NCBI GenBank assembly: GCA_016706055.1
Contig: JADJKL010000007.1
Location: 1-64,000, forward strand
Origin: Chitinophagaceae bacterium
GTDB lineage: Bacteria > Bacteroidota > Bacteroidia > Chitinophagales > Chitinophagaceae
DNA length: 64,000 nt
Direction: 5' to 3'
Part shown: piece after piece, positions 16,568 to 26,164 of the stretch
How positions within the stretch are numbered: position 1 is the stretch's first letter
Layout: every line of letters starts with the position of its first letter
Position numbers and translations under genes: made by a program
The notes under the pieces: model-generated
Told to the model about the DNA's origin: nothing
Database searches by the model: none
Seen by the model: only the letters and a program-made list of their open reading frames with translations

Positions 16568-18850
16568 TTAGGGTAACTTATAAGCACCTTTAGGGGTTTG
16601 GGGTATAATCAGCAAACTCATCAACACTTTCTCCGGTGTCATCGGCGCATCATAAGCAATATCAGTTGCTGGATTAAAAGCCTTCACCGCATTACGCAAT
16701 GCAAAATAGGCGCCAATACCATACATCAACGGAGGTTCACCAACAGCTTTACTTCTGAAAATAGCCAAGTTATCTTTTTCGGTTGATAAAGGATGAATTG
16801 TAATCTCTTTTGGTACAGAATAAATATCCGGCACTTTGTAAGTACTCAACGCATTGCTGCGAAGCTTTCCTTCTTTATCGTAAACAATTTCTTCCATCGT
16901 CATCCAGCCGATACCTTGTACGATGCCGCCTTCGCATTGCCCCATATCAATCATGGTGTTCATACTTTTTCCAAAATCATGCACCACTTTCACTGCATCC
17001 ACTTCATAGATACCACGGATGCAGTCGACAGTAACACTTGTTATCGAAGTTCCATATACATGATAAGCAAACGGATGACCTTTTTCTTTTGTCGCATCGA
17101 AATGAATGCCGGGTGGAGTGTAATGTGCATGTTCGGATAAGCTTATCCGTTTTACATATGCTGCCATTACTAATTTATTCCAGTCCCAATCAGTTGCTAT
17201 GTCGTTTATATATATTCGTTCATTTTTTATTTCAACGGAACTGAGTTCCGTTTTCAATTCTTCAGCAGCAACTTCTTTCAATCTTTGTAAAATTGTAGTG
17301 CAGGCAATTTCAGTTGCTATACCATTTAGGTCAGCCGTAGCACTGGCAGCTGAAGGAGACGTATTGGCAATGCGATAAGTGTTGGTTGTATTTATTTTTA
17401 TTTTAGAAGGGTCTATTGAAAAAACACTGGCTGCAACTTGTAGCATTTTTGTATTTACGCCTTGTCCCATTTCCACTGCACCTGTACTCACTCCCACACT
17501 GCCGTCGGTATAAACATGCACCAGCGACCTTGCCTGGTTCATCAATGTTTTGGTAAAAGAGATACCAAAACAAATTGGCATGATGGCCAATCCTCTTTTA
17601 TGATTTTTATTAGATGTGTTAAACTCATCAACTTCTTTTTGTAGTTCTTTAATATTAAAGTGTTCATCCGCTTTATTCCAGCATTCATTTGCTTCACTAA
17701 CGGCAATTTGTCCGTATGGAAATTCATCGCCTGTTTGTAAAAGATTTCTTTGTTGAATCTCACTTGCAGGAATTTTTAATGCATCCGCTGCTTTCGCAAT
17801 AGCCGCTTCTATCACAAACATTCCCTGCGGACCACCAAACCCACGAAAGGCTGTATTGGGCGGAAGATTTGTTCTGCAACAAAAAGCTGTTGCTTTTACA
17901 TTAGGAATAAAATAAGTATTGTTGCAATGAAACAATGTTCTTTCCATTACCGCAGGTGAAAGATCGGCAGCAGCTCCGGCATTCTGGTAGAATGTGGCTT
18001 CATAAGCAAGAATTTTCAATTCTTTACTTAACCCTATTTTAAAATCTGAAGAATAAGGATGTCGTTTGCCTGTCATCCGCATATCTTCCATGCGATGCAA
18101 AGAATATTTTACCGGCTTCTTTAAATGATAAGAAGCCAGTGCACAAAGCACAGCCCACGTAGTTGCCTGATCTTCTTTACCTCCAAACCCACCACCGAGT
18201 CTTGTAGTATCAACTTCCACTTGATTCATTGAAAGATTCAGCACTCTTCCAACTGTTCGTTGCACAGCTGTTGGTCCTTGTGTGGAAGAATAAATTCTGA
18301 TGGCGCCATTTTCCTGCGGTACAGCGTAAGCTCCTTGTGTTTCTATATATAAATGCTCTTGACCGTTCGTTTCTGTTTGTCCTTCGAAAATATAATCGCA
18401 TTTACTCCAAGCATTTGTTGTATCACCCAATTGAAATGTTCTTGGTGGAATAATTAATTCTCCTTTTTCTTTCGCTTCTCTCGGATCAGTAATAATTGGC
18501 AGCGGATCAATTTCTACTTTTATTTTCTTTACTGCTGCTCTGGCGGCTTCATCACTTGTAGCAACAACCAACGCAATCGGCATTCCGCAAAAATGAACAT
18601 GAGTATTTGCCAATAATTCTTCATCCGGAATAATACCGCCAATTTGATTTTCTCCGGGAATATCTGTAGCAGTAAAAATTCGCACAACTCCCGCCATCGC
18701 TGCTGCTTCGGCAGTATCCAATAATTTTATTTTCCCATGAGCAATAGGAGAATCAAACACAGCGGCAAACAATGTTCCATTCGTCATCGGTATATCATCA
18801 AGATAAACCGACTCGCCTCTTACATGTGTATATGAGTCTATGTTTGTCAT
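16568..18850 (-). CDS. xdhB: Xanthine dehydrogenase, molybdopterin-binding subunit
   Basis: The large molybdenum-binding subunit of xanthine dehydrogenase, 760 residues, oxidises hypoxanthine and xanthine to urate. Visible motifs are HVRGESVYLDD near the start, GQEHLYIETQGAYA, TRLGGGFGGKED, AFRGFGGPQGMFVIE, VEMGQGVNTKM and the catalytic Glu in KAVGEPPLMYG near the C-terminus. The ORF extends to 18883, but ATG 18850 gives the normal N-terminus and lies just outside a hairpin repeat. The FAD/Fe-S subunit is encoded upstream. Together they form the usual (alpha-beta)2 enzyme. Confidence 0.94.
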   Translation of the reverse strand: MTNIDSYTHVRGESVYLDDIPMTNGTLFAAVFDSPIAHGKIKLLDTAEAAAMAGVVRIFTATDIPGENQIGGIIPDEELLANTHVHFCGMPIALVVATSDEAARAAVKKIKVEIDPLPIITDPREAKEKGELIIPPRTFQLGDTTNAWSKCDYIFEGQTETNGQEHLYIETQGAYAVPQENGAIRIYSSTQGPTAVQRTVGRVLNLSMNQVEVDTTRLGGGFGGKEDQATTWAVLCALASYHLKKPVKYSLHRMEDMRMTGKRHPYSSDFKIGLSKELKILAYEATFYQNAGAAADLSPAVMERTLFHCNNTYFIPNVKATAFCCRTNLPPNTAFRGFGGPQGMFVIEAAIAKAADALKIPASEIQQRNLLQTGDEFPYGQIAVSEANECWNKADEHFNIKELQKEVDEFNTSNKNHKRGLAIMPICFGISFTKTLMNQARSLVHVYTDGSVGVSTGAVEMGQGVNTKMLQVAASVFSIDPSKIKINTTNTYRIANTSPSAASATADLNGIATEIACTTILQRLKEVAAEELKTELSSVEIKNERIYINDIATDWDWNKLVMAAYVKRISLSEHAHYTPPGIHFDATKEKGHPFAYHVYGTSITSVTVDCIRGIYEVDAVKVVHDFGKSMNTMIDMGQCEGGIVQGIGWMTMEEIVYDKEGKLRSNALSTYKVPDIYSVPKEITIHPLSTEKDNLAIFRSKAVGEPPLMYGIGAYFALRNAVKAFNPATDIAYDAPMTPEKVLMSLLIIPQTPKGAYKLP

Positions 18851-18858
18851 TTGTTTTT

Positions 18859-18924
18859 GCCACGAAATCACACAAAATTTCACGAAGTGAAAATCTTTCG
18901 TGTCGTTTCGTGTTATTTTGTGGC
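18859..18924. repeat. Hairpin repeat of the GCCACGAA family between xdhA and xdhB
   Basis: GCCACGAAATCACAC at 18859 onward pairs imperfectly with the segment ending in TTATTTTGTGGC at 18924, and further CACGAA/TTCGTG words lie inside. The right arm contains the last codons and stop of xdhA. There is no gene in the loop, so this is an empty element. Confidence 0.6.
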
Positions 18925-20316
18925 TACTCTTTTTTCAATATTCAGGTCTGGATACAATCTAATAAAGTGTGCCTTTATCAATTGTCCCAGTAATAATGTT
19001 TTATACTCTTTTGTTCCCCTCGCATCACTAATCGGAGAAATCTCTGATTGCATAATTGCAATCGCCTCTTCAATTATTTCTTCACTCACTTTCTTTCCTT
19101 GTAAAAAGTCAGAAGTCTTTTTAAGAAACATTGGTGTCGGTCCAACACCACCAGCAGACAGGCCAGCTTCTTCTATTACGTCACCATTCATTTTTAAATG
19201 AACAGCTGTGTTCACACTGGCAATATCAAGATGTGTTCGCTTACTTACTTTTTCAAAATTGAAATACGAGTTCTTGTCAGGCAATTCAAACCATATTTGT
19301 TCAATATATTCTTCTTTCTTTTTGTGTAACTCTTTATATCCTTTGTATAATTTTCTCAACGGCAATTCTCTTTTTGTTTTTCCATCACTTAATACCAGCT
19401 GAGCATTCAACGCCAAAAAGAAAATAGTAAAGTCGCCAATCGGCGAGGCATTGATAAAATTTCCGGCAATCGTTGCCATATTCCTTATCGGTGTTGAAGA
19501 AATTAATTTAGCATATTGCTGAAATAAAGGAAACGCTTCATTAATAATCGGAGAAGCCATCAGATCACTTACCGTTACCGAAGAACCAAGAATACATTTG
19601 TTTCCTTCTCTGTTAATACTATTCAATTGAGGATGATCAAATACATAGTGACTATCCGCATGAACCATTTCTTCATGTTTCTGAACATAGAGATCAGTAC
19701 CACCGCCAACAATAGTCGATGGTGAATGGTTAATAGTGAATGCGGCGGCTTTAAAATTATTTAATCGTTCTTTAATTCCAGAAAAGTAATCCGGTAGAAT
19801 TTTATTCTTTGTTACAAACTCAATCGAGTCACTTCCTTTTTTCTCTTTTACAATCGTTCCTATTTTATTCGCTGCTCTTTCAATTGATTTGTAGCCAGTA
19901 CAGCGGCAGATATTTCCATCAACAGCCGCAATTGCGTTTTCACTTTTATCACTCAAACAAAAACCAGCCAGCGAAACCACAAACCCCGGTGTACAGAATC
20001 CGCATTGTGTAGCACCTTCATCTGCCATTGCCTGTTGTATTGGATTTAATGTGTCAGGAAAATTGAGTCCTTCAATAGTTACAATGTGTTTTCCATTTGC
20101 ATTGCCAATTGGCATCAGACAACTCGTCATGGACTCATAGTGAAGTTTGTCGTCAACGATTTCGCCAACCAGAATTGTACAGGCACCGCAATCACCTTCA
20201 CGGCAACCGATTTTTGTTCCCATCAGGTGTTGATGATAGCGGATAAAATCCAACATCGTCATACCATTTGGCTTATCGGTAACAATCGTTTTATCGTTGA
20301 GAATAAACTGTAGCAA
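18913..20316 (-). CDS. xdhA: Xanthine dehydrogenase small subunit (2Fe-2S and FAD)
   Basis: A 467-residue subunit carrying two [2Fe-2S] clusters and FAD. The plant-ferredoxin cluster is seen in GCREGDCGACTIL near residue 38, the second cluster in CGFCTPGF and CRCTGYKSIERA near 100-140, and the FAD-binding domain in TIVGGGTDLYV and IRNMATIAGNFINASPIGDF. It passes electrons from the molybdenum centre of XdhB to NAD+. It is the first gene of the run. The last residues (VATK) and stop are encoded within a hairpin repeat arm. Confidence 0.94.
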   Translation of the reverse strand: MLQFILNDKTIVTDKPNGMTMLDFIRYHQHLMGTKIGCREGDCGACTILVGEIVDDKLHYESMTSCLMPIGNANGKHIVTIEGLNFPDTLNPIQQAMADEGATQCGFCTPGFVVSLAGFCLSDKSENAIAAVDGNICRCTGYKSIERAANKIGTIVKEKKGSDSIEFVTKNKILPDYFSGIKERLNNFKAAAFTINHSPSTIVGGGTDLYVQKHEEMVHADSHYVFDHPQLNSINREGNKCILGSSVTVSDLMASPIINEAFPLFQQYAKLISSTPIRNMATIAGNFINASPIGDFTIFFLALNAQLVLSDGKTKRELPLRKLYKGYKELHKKKEEYIEQIWFELPDKNSYFNFEKVSKRTHLDIASVNTAVHLKMNGDVIEEAGLSAGGVGPTPMFLKKTSDFLQGKKVSEEIIEEAIAIMQSEISPISDARGTKEYKTLLLGQLIKAHFIRLYPDLNIEKRVATK

Positions 20317-20367
20317 GTTATCTTTATAATTAGCTTTTAAAGTTAGTATAAATGACCGAAAGGGTTA

Positions 20368-20459
20368 GCCACGAATTGCACAAATGACACGAATTATCTA
20401 TTTAAAGAATTAATTTCCCTTCATTTGTATTCATTAGTGTAATTGGTGCAATTCGTAGC
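20368..20459. repeat. Hairpin repeat of the GCCACGAA family upstream of xdhA
   Basis: GCCACGAATTGCAC (20368-20381) pairs with GTGCAATTCGTAGC ending at 20459, and pairing extends imperfectly over about 27 bases. The loop of about 40 bases is AT-rich without a gene. It fills most of the divergent space between xdhA and the THEP1-fusion gene, so it could also form in the leader of the latter. Confidence 0.65.
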
Positions 20460-20481
20460 TAAAAAAATTACGAAGCAATTA

Positions 20482-21984
20482 ATGAACAAACAAATCTACT
20501 ACCGGCTTATTGCTCTTTGGGTGTTATGCGAAGCTATGCTTGGCGGAATTATCCATGGATTAAAAATTCCAGTATCCGGATTATTTGTCGGCAGCTCTGC
20601 TGTTATATGCATTTGCCTTATTGCCTGGTATGTACCGCAAAAAGGTGCTATCATCAAAGCAACCATTATTGTCGCCATCTTTAAAATGATGTTGAGCCCA
20701 CAAGCACCGCCACCTGCATACATTGCAGTTTTCTTTCAAGGCTTACTTGGTGAACTGTTGTTCTTCCGAAATAAAAAATTCTATCAACTCTCATGTATTC
20801 TCCTGGCTGTACTGTCACTATTAGAATCGGGTATTCAAAGAATTCTTGTTCTCACTATTGTTTATGGTAACGACTTATGGAAAGTGATAAACGATTTTAT
20901 TAATGGATTGACAAAACAAAAAGTTTCAACAAACTATAGTTTATTTATTGGCTCTGCTTATGTATTGCTTCACTTACTAACAGGCATTCTCGTTGGATTA
21001 TTGGCTTCTGTTTTACCTAAACGAATTAAAAAATGGAGCAAGCAAAAAGAACTCCTCATTGAATTAAAGGAAGGTGAATTAACAACACTTCCTGCTACTG
21101 TTAAAAAAAGGAAACGACTAAAGACAGGACTCTTCATTGTCTGGATAATATTGATTGGCTTGTATGCTCAATCGTATTTCAACATCGGAAAACCATTATT
21201 ACCTTCTCATATAGCTTTAAAAATAGTTGTGCGGTCTTTCATCATTGTATTAGGTTGGATATTTTTAATTGGGCCGTTATTAAAACAATTATTACATCAC
21301 TGGCTGCAAAAGAAAAAATCAGGATTGCAGCAAGAAATAAAAGAAGTATTACAACTTATACCCGTCACACAACAATTAATTACACAAAGTTGGAAACGAG
21401 CCGCCGGTTATAAAACTCTGAAAAGAATAAAGACTACAACTAAGATGATTATTGTAAATACATTCAATCCAGAACAGAATAACTCTCTTCCCGCCTTCGC
21501 TTCTTCCCGGCAAAAAATTTATATTCTTACTGCCCCCATTAATTCCGGCAAAACAACTTCATTGCTCAATTGGTTAGAAAGAAGAAATGATGTGTATGGA
21601 ATACTCACACCAGTTATAAACGGTAAAAGAGTTTTTATGAATGCGCATACAAAAGAGCAGTTTCTCATGGAAGCAACAGAAGAAGAAAATGAGACCTTAG
21701 TTGTTGGACGATTCACCTTTAGCAAAGCCAATTTTCAAAAAGCAATACAAATCATTCGTAATGGCATTTCAAAAAATGAATGGCTCATTATTGATGAGAT
21801 TGGTCCGCTGGAACTTTCAGGCCAAGGCTTTCATGATGTATTAATCGAAGCTTTACAATCTTTTGAAGGCAAGCTATTGCTTGTTGTTAGGGAGAAGGAC
21901 GAAACATTGACAAAAGTCAAAGCCTTGATTGGTAACAAAAAAATCACAGTACTGCCCAGTTTAAATAGCTCGAAATTCCCCTGA
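20482..21984 (+). CDS. Membrane protein fused to a THEP1-like nucleoside triphosphatase
   Basis: Residues 1 to about 290 contain around eight hydrophobic helices (for example LIALWVLCEAMLGGIIHGLK and VLLHLLTGILVGLLASVL), reminiscent of ECF-type substrate-binding membrane components. Residues from about 345 form a P-loop NTPase of the NTPase_1/THEP1 family: ILTAPINSGKTTSLLNWL (Walker A), GILTPVINGKRV and LIIDEIGPLELSGQGF (Walker B with the family-typical DEIGPLEL). Such a fusion is unfamiliar to me. It starts about 165 bases from the divergent xdhA and may serve xanthine dehydrogenase, for instance purine or cofactor handling, but that rests only on position. ATG 20482 avoids an earlier start inside the hairpin repeat. 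Confidence 0.7.
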   Translation: MNKQIYYRLIALWVLCEAMLGGIIHGLKIPVSGLFVGSSAVICICLIAWYVPQKGAIIKATIIVAIFKMMLSPQAPPPAYIAVFFQGLLGELLFFRNKKFYQLSCILLAVLSLLESGIQRILVLTIVYGNDLWKVINDFINGLTKQKVSTNYSLFIGSAYVLLHLLTGILVGLLASVLPKRIKKWSKQKELLIELKEGELTTLPATVKKRKRLKTGLFIVWIILIGLYAQSYFNIGKPLLPSHIALKIVVRSFIIVLGWIFLIGPLLKQLLHHWLQKKKSGLQQEIKEVLQLIPVTQQLITQSWKRAAGYKTLKRIKTTTKMIIVNTFNPEQNNSLPAFASSRQKIYILTAPINSGKTTSLLNWLERRNDVYGILTPVINGKRVFMNAHTKEQFLMEATEEENETLVVGRFTFSKANFQKAIQIIRNGISKNEWLIIDEIGPLELSGQGFHDVLIEALQSFEGKLLLVVREKDETLTKVKALIGNKKITVLPSLNSSKFP

Positions 21985-22075
21985 ATAAGTTTTCACCAAA
22001 GCTTTGCTGTAATTGATTTTTCGTCTATTTTAGTATTACACCAAATAAGCCTGGCGGATAGCAAGAACCGAACCG

Positions 22076-24160
22076 ATGAAAGTTTCCTTTAAACATGTAC
22101 TAATTGCTCTTACATTTTTTTTACACCAAGCAGCGGCACAGCTTCCGGTTGCTCAGCAGCATGCCATCACATTGCAGCGACAAATGCAATTAAAACATTA
22201 CAGCCCACGACAAGTTGACGATAGCCTTTCTTCTTCTGTTTTCAACTCCTTTATAAAACAACTCGATCCGCAGCAGGATCTTTTTCTGGCAGATGAATAT
22301 AAAACAATAACAACATTTCGCTACGCAATTGATGATGAACTAAATGGTAGCAGCTGGAAGTTTCTGGATTTAGCAACAGGTCTTTATAGAAAAGTACTTG
22401 CGAGAGCAGATAGTCTTATAAAAGTCATATTGCAGAAACCAGTTGATTTTTCTACTGACGAGAATATTGTCTTTCAAAAAAAGACTACTCCAGTATTTGC
22501 AAAAGATATAAAAGAACTTCAGCAAAAATGGAATCGCTGGTTTAAATATGTTATGCTTAGCAATGCAACTAGTATCGCAGCAGCAGACAGCACCAACCCT
22601 TCATTAAAAAAAGTAATGACGGATAATGAAACAGTAATTAGGGAAAAGATAATAAAAGGGCAAGCAAAAATATTTAAAGAGTTGCTTGATCAGGAATCCT
22701 TTTCTACAGAAGTAAAAGAAACATTCTTTAATGCGATTACCACATCCTTTGATCCACATAGCAACTTCTTTTCACCAAAGCAACAGGAAGATTTTCAATC
22801 GGAGTTAAGTACAGAGGAATATTCTTTTGGTTTTGATATTAGTGAAACAAAAGAAGGAAAGATAAAAATAGACATGTTGATTCCCGGCGGCCCAGCTTGG
22901 AAAACCGGAGATATTCATAAAGAAGATGAAATACTGCAATTACAATGGAAAGGAAAAGAACCAGTGGATGTTTCTACTATTTCGATAGACGATGTAGATG
23001 AGATGTTAGCAAAGTCAAATCATGATGAACTACTGGTAAAACTAAAAAAGCCCGACGGCACTATCCGTACCATCGCATTGCGAAAAGAGAAAATAGAAAC
23101 GGAAGAAGATATTGTAAAAGGGTTTCTGCTGGCTGGCGAAAAAAAGGTTGGCTACATAGCCCTTCCTGATTTCTATACACAATGGGAAGACGAAGGCGGC
23201 AGCGGCTGTGCCAATGATGTAGCCAAAGAGATCATCAAAATGAAAAAAGAAAATCTGGATGGTCTTATTCTCGACCTCCGCTATAACGGAGGCGGTTCTT
23301 TATACGAAGCGTTACAGCTGTGTGGAATCTTTATTGATGACGGCCCGTTAGTCGGCACAAAAGAAAAAGATGGAAAACTCACTTTTGACAAAGATCCCAA
23401 CCGCGGCACTATTTACGATGGCCCATTAGTATTGCTGGTCAATAACCAAAGTGCTTCAGCATCTGAACTGGTGGCCGCAGCTTTGCAGGATTACAACAGG
23501 GCTGTAATTGTAGGCAGTCCTACATTTGGTAAAGCTACCATGCAAGTTGTTTTTCCGTTGGACAGCAACGCTAAGCAGGATGTAAAATCTTTAAACGGGT
23601 ATGTAAAAATCACAACTGGAAAACTATTCCGGCTGAATGGAGAAACAGCACAACGTAACGGAGTTATTCCCGATGTTATTCTTCCGGATGCATTTGATGG
23701 ATTAGAGTACACCGAAAAATTTATGCCTTATGTATTACCGGCAGATACCGCCAGAAAAAATAATTATTACAAACAATTGGCTGCACTTCCTGTTGCGGCG
23801 CTGAAAACAAACAGTCAAAGTCGGGTGACAAACAATTCTTATTTTGCTGACCTGATAAAAAGTATCAGCAAGAAAAAAGAAGAAAGAGCTGCTGGAAAAA
23901 TGATAGTACCGCTTAAACCAGAAGCCTTTGAAAAATGGAATAAGGAAAGAGAAGCTCTTGAAGATGCGTTGGATGAAGAAGACAGTGTAGAAAACAAGTT
24001 ATTTGTAACCGATAACTATCGCATGGAAAAAGAAAGGCTGCAAAACAATGCCTATGCTGCAGAATTAAATAAATATACTATCGAAAGCATCCAGAGTGAT
24101 AGTTATATTCAGGAAGCATTTAGCATTCTGATAGATCTTATTAAATTACAAAAGAAATAA
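22076..24160 (+). CDS. Carboxy-terminal processing protease (S41, Tsp/Prc type)
   Basis: An exported tail-specific protease of 694 residues with an N-terminal signal (ALTFFLHQAAAQ). The N-terminal domain of the Tsp group follows (QLDPQQDLFLADEY, FDPHSNFFSPKQQEDF). Next come a PDZ domain (about 260-340) and the S41 core with LDLRYNGGGSLYEAL, NNQSASASELVAAAL (nucleophile Ser) and SPTFGKATMQ (catalytic Lys). The C-terminal DUF3340-like helical part has its usual length. It would degrade or trim periplasmic proteins. A small exported helical protein is encoded 39 bases downstream. Confidence 0.92.
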   Translation: MKVSFKHVLIALTFFLHQAAAQLPVAQQHAITLQRQMQLKHYSPRQVDDSLSSSVFNSFIKQLDPQQDLFLADEYKTITTFRYAIDDELNGSSWKFLDLATGLYRKVLARADSLIKVILQKPVDFSTDENIVFQKKTTPVFAKDIKELQQKWNRWFKYVMLSNATSIAAADSTNPSLKKVMTDNETVIREKIIKGQAKIFKELLDQESFSTEVKETFFNAITTSFDPHSNFFSPKQQEDFQSELSTEEYSFGFDISETKEGKIKIDMLIPGGPAWKTGDIHKEDEILQLQWKGKEPVDVSTISIDDVDEMLAKSNHDELLVKLKKPDGTIRTIALRKEKIETEEDIVKGFLLAGEKKVGYIALPDFYTQWEDEGGSGCANDVAKEIIKMKKENLDGLILDLRYNGGGSLYEALQLCGIFIDDGPLVGTKEKDGKLTFDKDPNRGTIYDGPLVLLVNNQSASASELVAAALQDYNRAVIVGSPTFGKATMQVVFPLDSNAKQDVKSLNGYVKITTGKLFRLNGETAQRNGVIPDVILPDAFDGLEYTEKFMPYVLPADTARKNNYYKQLAALPVAALKTNSQSRVTNNSYFADLIKSISKKKEERAAGKMIVPLKPEAFEKWNKEREALEDALDEEDSVENKLFVTDNYRMEKERLQNNAYAAELNKYTIESIQSDSYIQEAFSILIDLIKLQKK

Positions 24161-24199
24161 CTGTTGATAAAAGCCACCATTAACTACAAAAAACATCGC

Positions 24200-25249
24200 A
24201 TGAAAACTATCCTCAGAAATTTGTTGCTGGCAGTACTGATATTACTGATGCAAACTACTGCTGCAAAAGCACAGGCATTTGATGATGCGGGGCAATACAT
24301 GGATCATATCTCCAAAGCAAATGAAAAACTTACTGCCGTGTACTTGAGCTATACAAGTGCATTAGCACATAAAAATGCCCGCAAGCAGGAAAAAAGAAGG
24401 TCAGATGTGTTGAATGCAATCATAGACACAAAAGCAATCATTATGGGAATGCCGCCATGGAAAGGCGACCGCAGTTATAAAGATTCTACAGCGGCATATC
24501 TCAAATTGTTGAATATTGTTTTTAACGAGGACTATGCCAAAATTGTAAACATGGAAGAAATTGCTGAGCAAAGCTATGATGCGATGGAAGCCTATTTACT
24601 GGCACAGGAAAAAGCTGACGAAAAATTGGAAGAAGCCAGAGTACGGCAACACAACGGATCACTGAGTTTTGCTAAAAAAAATAATATCAATTTGATAGAA
24701 GGAGAAAGTGAAATTGGAAGAAAAAGTAAAATCGTTTCAGATCTTAATAAACATTGCAATGATGTGTATCTTGTATTCTTCAAGCCATACAAACAGGAAA
24801 TGTATTTGCTCGATGCATTACAAAAAGGCAACCTGATTGCAATTGAGCAGAATATTAATTCATTAGAAAAATTCACAAAAGAAGGGGAGGAAAAATTAAA
24901 AACCTTTGAAGGTTTTAATAGCGATCCTTCTTTAATAGCAGCTTGTCAGGAAGCATTGGTTTTTTATCAGTCTGAATCCACCCGTACAAAAAACCTTTCC
25001 GACTTTTTTCTAAAAAAGGAAAACTTCGATAAAATGAAAAAAGCTTTTGATGCCAAAAGAAATAATGACCGTACAAAAACCGATATTGACAATTTTAATA
25101 ATAGTGTAAATGAAATGAACGCTGCTTCTAAAGACTATAATAAATTAAATGACCAGTTAAATAAAGAAAGAACCGCAATGCTTAATAACTGGAACAAAAA
25201 GTACGGTCGTTATCTTGAAGAACATATGCCGGTACAGAGAAAGCAATAG
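24200..25249 (+). CDS. Exported helical protein of unknown function
   Basis: The 349-residue protein has a signal peptide (LLLAVLILLMQTTAAKAQ). The rest is mostly helical, rich in Lys, Glu and Asn with coiled-coil-like stretches (AYLLAQEKADEKLEEARVRQ; KLNDQLNKERTAMLNNWNKK). It resembles the surface-protein family named after LIC11966, but I am not certain. The frame also opens at TTG 24164, but ATG 24200 begins the signal peptide. It lies 39 bases after the tail-specific protease and may be cotranscribed with it. Confidence 0.6.
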   Translation: MKTILRNLLLAVLILLMQTTAAKAQAFDDAGQYMDHISKANEKLTAVYLSYTSALAHKNARKQEKRRSDVLNAIIDTKAIIMGMPPWKGDRSYKDSTAAYLKLLNIVFNEDYAKIVNMEEIAEQSYDAMEAYLLAQEKADEKLEEARVRQHNGSLSFAKKNNINLIEGESEIGRKSKIVSDLNKHCNDVYLVFFKPYKQEMYLLDALQKGNLIAIEQNINSLEKFTKEGEEKLKTFEGFNSDPSLIAACQEALVFYQSESTRTKNLSDFFLKKENFDKMKKAFDAKRNNDRTKTDIDNFNNSVNEMNAASKDYNKLNDQLNKERTAMLNNWNKKYGRYLEEHMPVQRKQ

Positions 25250-25447
25250 GGTACTCATTGGTCTAACCTTAAGTTTTCATTACAGCCACTGAAATAAATG
25301 ACATTTGCTTTTTAATAAAATGGATTTTTTTCTACACAAATTGCATTTTTTTCCTCATTCAATCTATTAACTTCTAATATTCCCAAAAATAAATTCGGCT
25401 TTTAAAAGGCATGATGTTTGGAATGTATAGACCATAAATATATATAT

Positions 25448-25993
25448 ATGGCAACAAAAAAGAAAACACCAAGCAAAAAAGCAAAAGTTCCTGCAAAAAA
25501 AGATGCAGCAAAAGGATTAGAAGATTTGTTTGAGGATGGCCTGAAAGATTTATACTGGGCCGAAAAAGCTCTTACCAAAGCATTACCTAAAATGCAAAAA
25601 AATGCCACTTCCGAAAAACTAAAAAAAGCGATTGGTAATCACCTGAAGGAAACAGAAGGTCAGGTTGCACGGCTAGAAGCCTGCTTTAAGGCGCTAGGTA
25701 AAAAACCACAAGCAAAAAAGTGTGATGCAATGCAAGGGTTGCTTGACGAAGGAAAAAGCATAATGGAAGAAACACAAATTGGATCTGTAAGAGATGCAGG
25801 AATTATTTTAGCGTCTCAAAAAATTGAACATTATGAAATTGCCAGTTATGGTACATTAGCTGCTTTTGCTAAAGTTCTTGAAGAAAAAACTTGTCTACAA
25901 CATCTTTTGAAGACACTTGAAGAAGAAAGGAAGTGTGATGAAAAGCTAACAGCTATTGCAGATACTGATTTAAATACAAAAGCAATTGATTAG
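25448..25993 (+). CDS. Ferritin-like DUF892 (YciE/YciF) family protein
   Basis: A 181-residue protein with a Lys-rich N-terminal tail (TKKKTPSKKAKVPAKK), then a ferritin-like four-helix domain with the DUF892 pattern: LEDLFEDGLKDLYWAEKAL, HLKETEGQVARLEACF, QKIEHYEIASYGTL. Glu and His residues at ETEGQ and EHYE are the likely metal ligands of the family. These proteins are linked to stress responses. The basic tail could contact DNA, but this is inference. A frame extension to 25418 runs through AT repeats, so ATG 25448 is chosen. Confidence 0.88.
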   Translation: MATKKKTPSKKAKVPAKKDAAKGLEDLFEDGLKDLYWAEKALTKALPKMQKNATSEKLKKAIGNHLKETEGQVARLEACFKALGKKPQAKKCDAMQGLLDEGKSIMEETQIGSVRDAGIILASQKIEHYEIASYGTLAAFAKVLEEKTCLQHLLKTLEEERKCDEKLTAIADTDLNTKAID

Positions 25994-26110
25994 TGCCATT
26001 AACTGTATGCATTTATTGGGATGTATAAGTTAAGGTCAATTAGCTATACTAGAAATTTTGTTTCATCGATATCTTGTTTAACAACATTTTTATGGTTTGA
26101 AATAAACAGA

Positions 26111-26141
26111 AAGAGGATGTGCCTTTAAGCCATCCTCTTTC
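26111..26141. terminator. Bidirectional terminator hairpin
   Basis: AAAGAGGATG (26111-26120) and CATCCTCTTT (26132-26141) form a perfect 10-bp stem with an 11-base loop. It sits between the convergent DUF892 and alcohol dehydrogenase genes, and the A/T ends of the stem give short T runs on both strands. Confidence 0.75.
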
Positions 26142-26164
26142 ATTTATAAACTAAATTCATATCA

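Noticed and set aside
16793..17140. Plus-strand open frames inside xdhB
   Set aside because: They are antisense to a clearly coding, conserved gene and show no family likeness.
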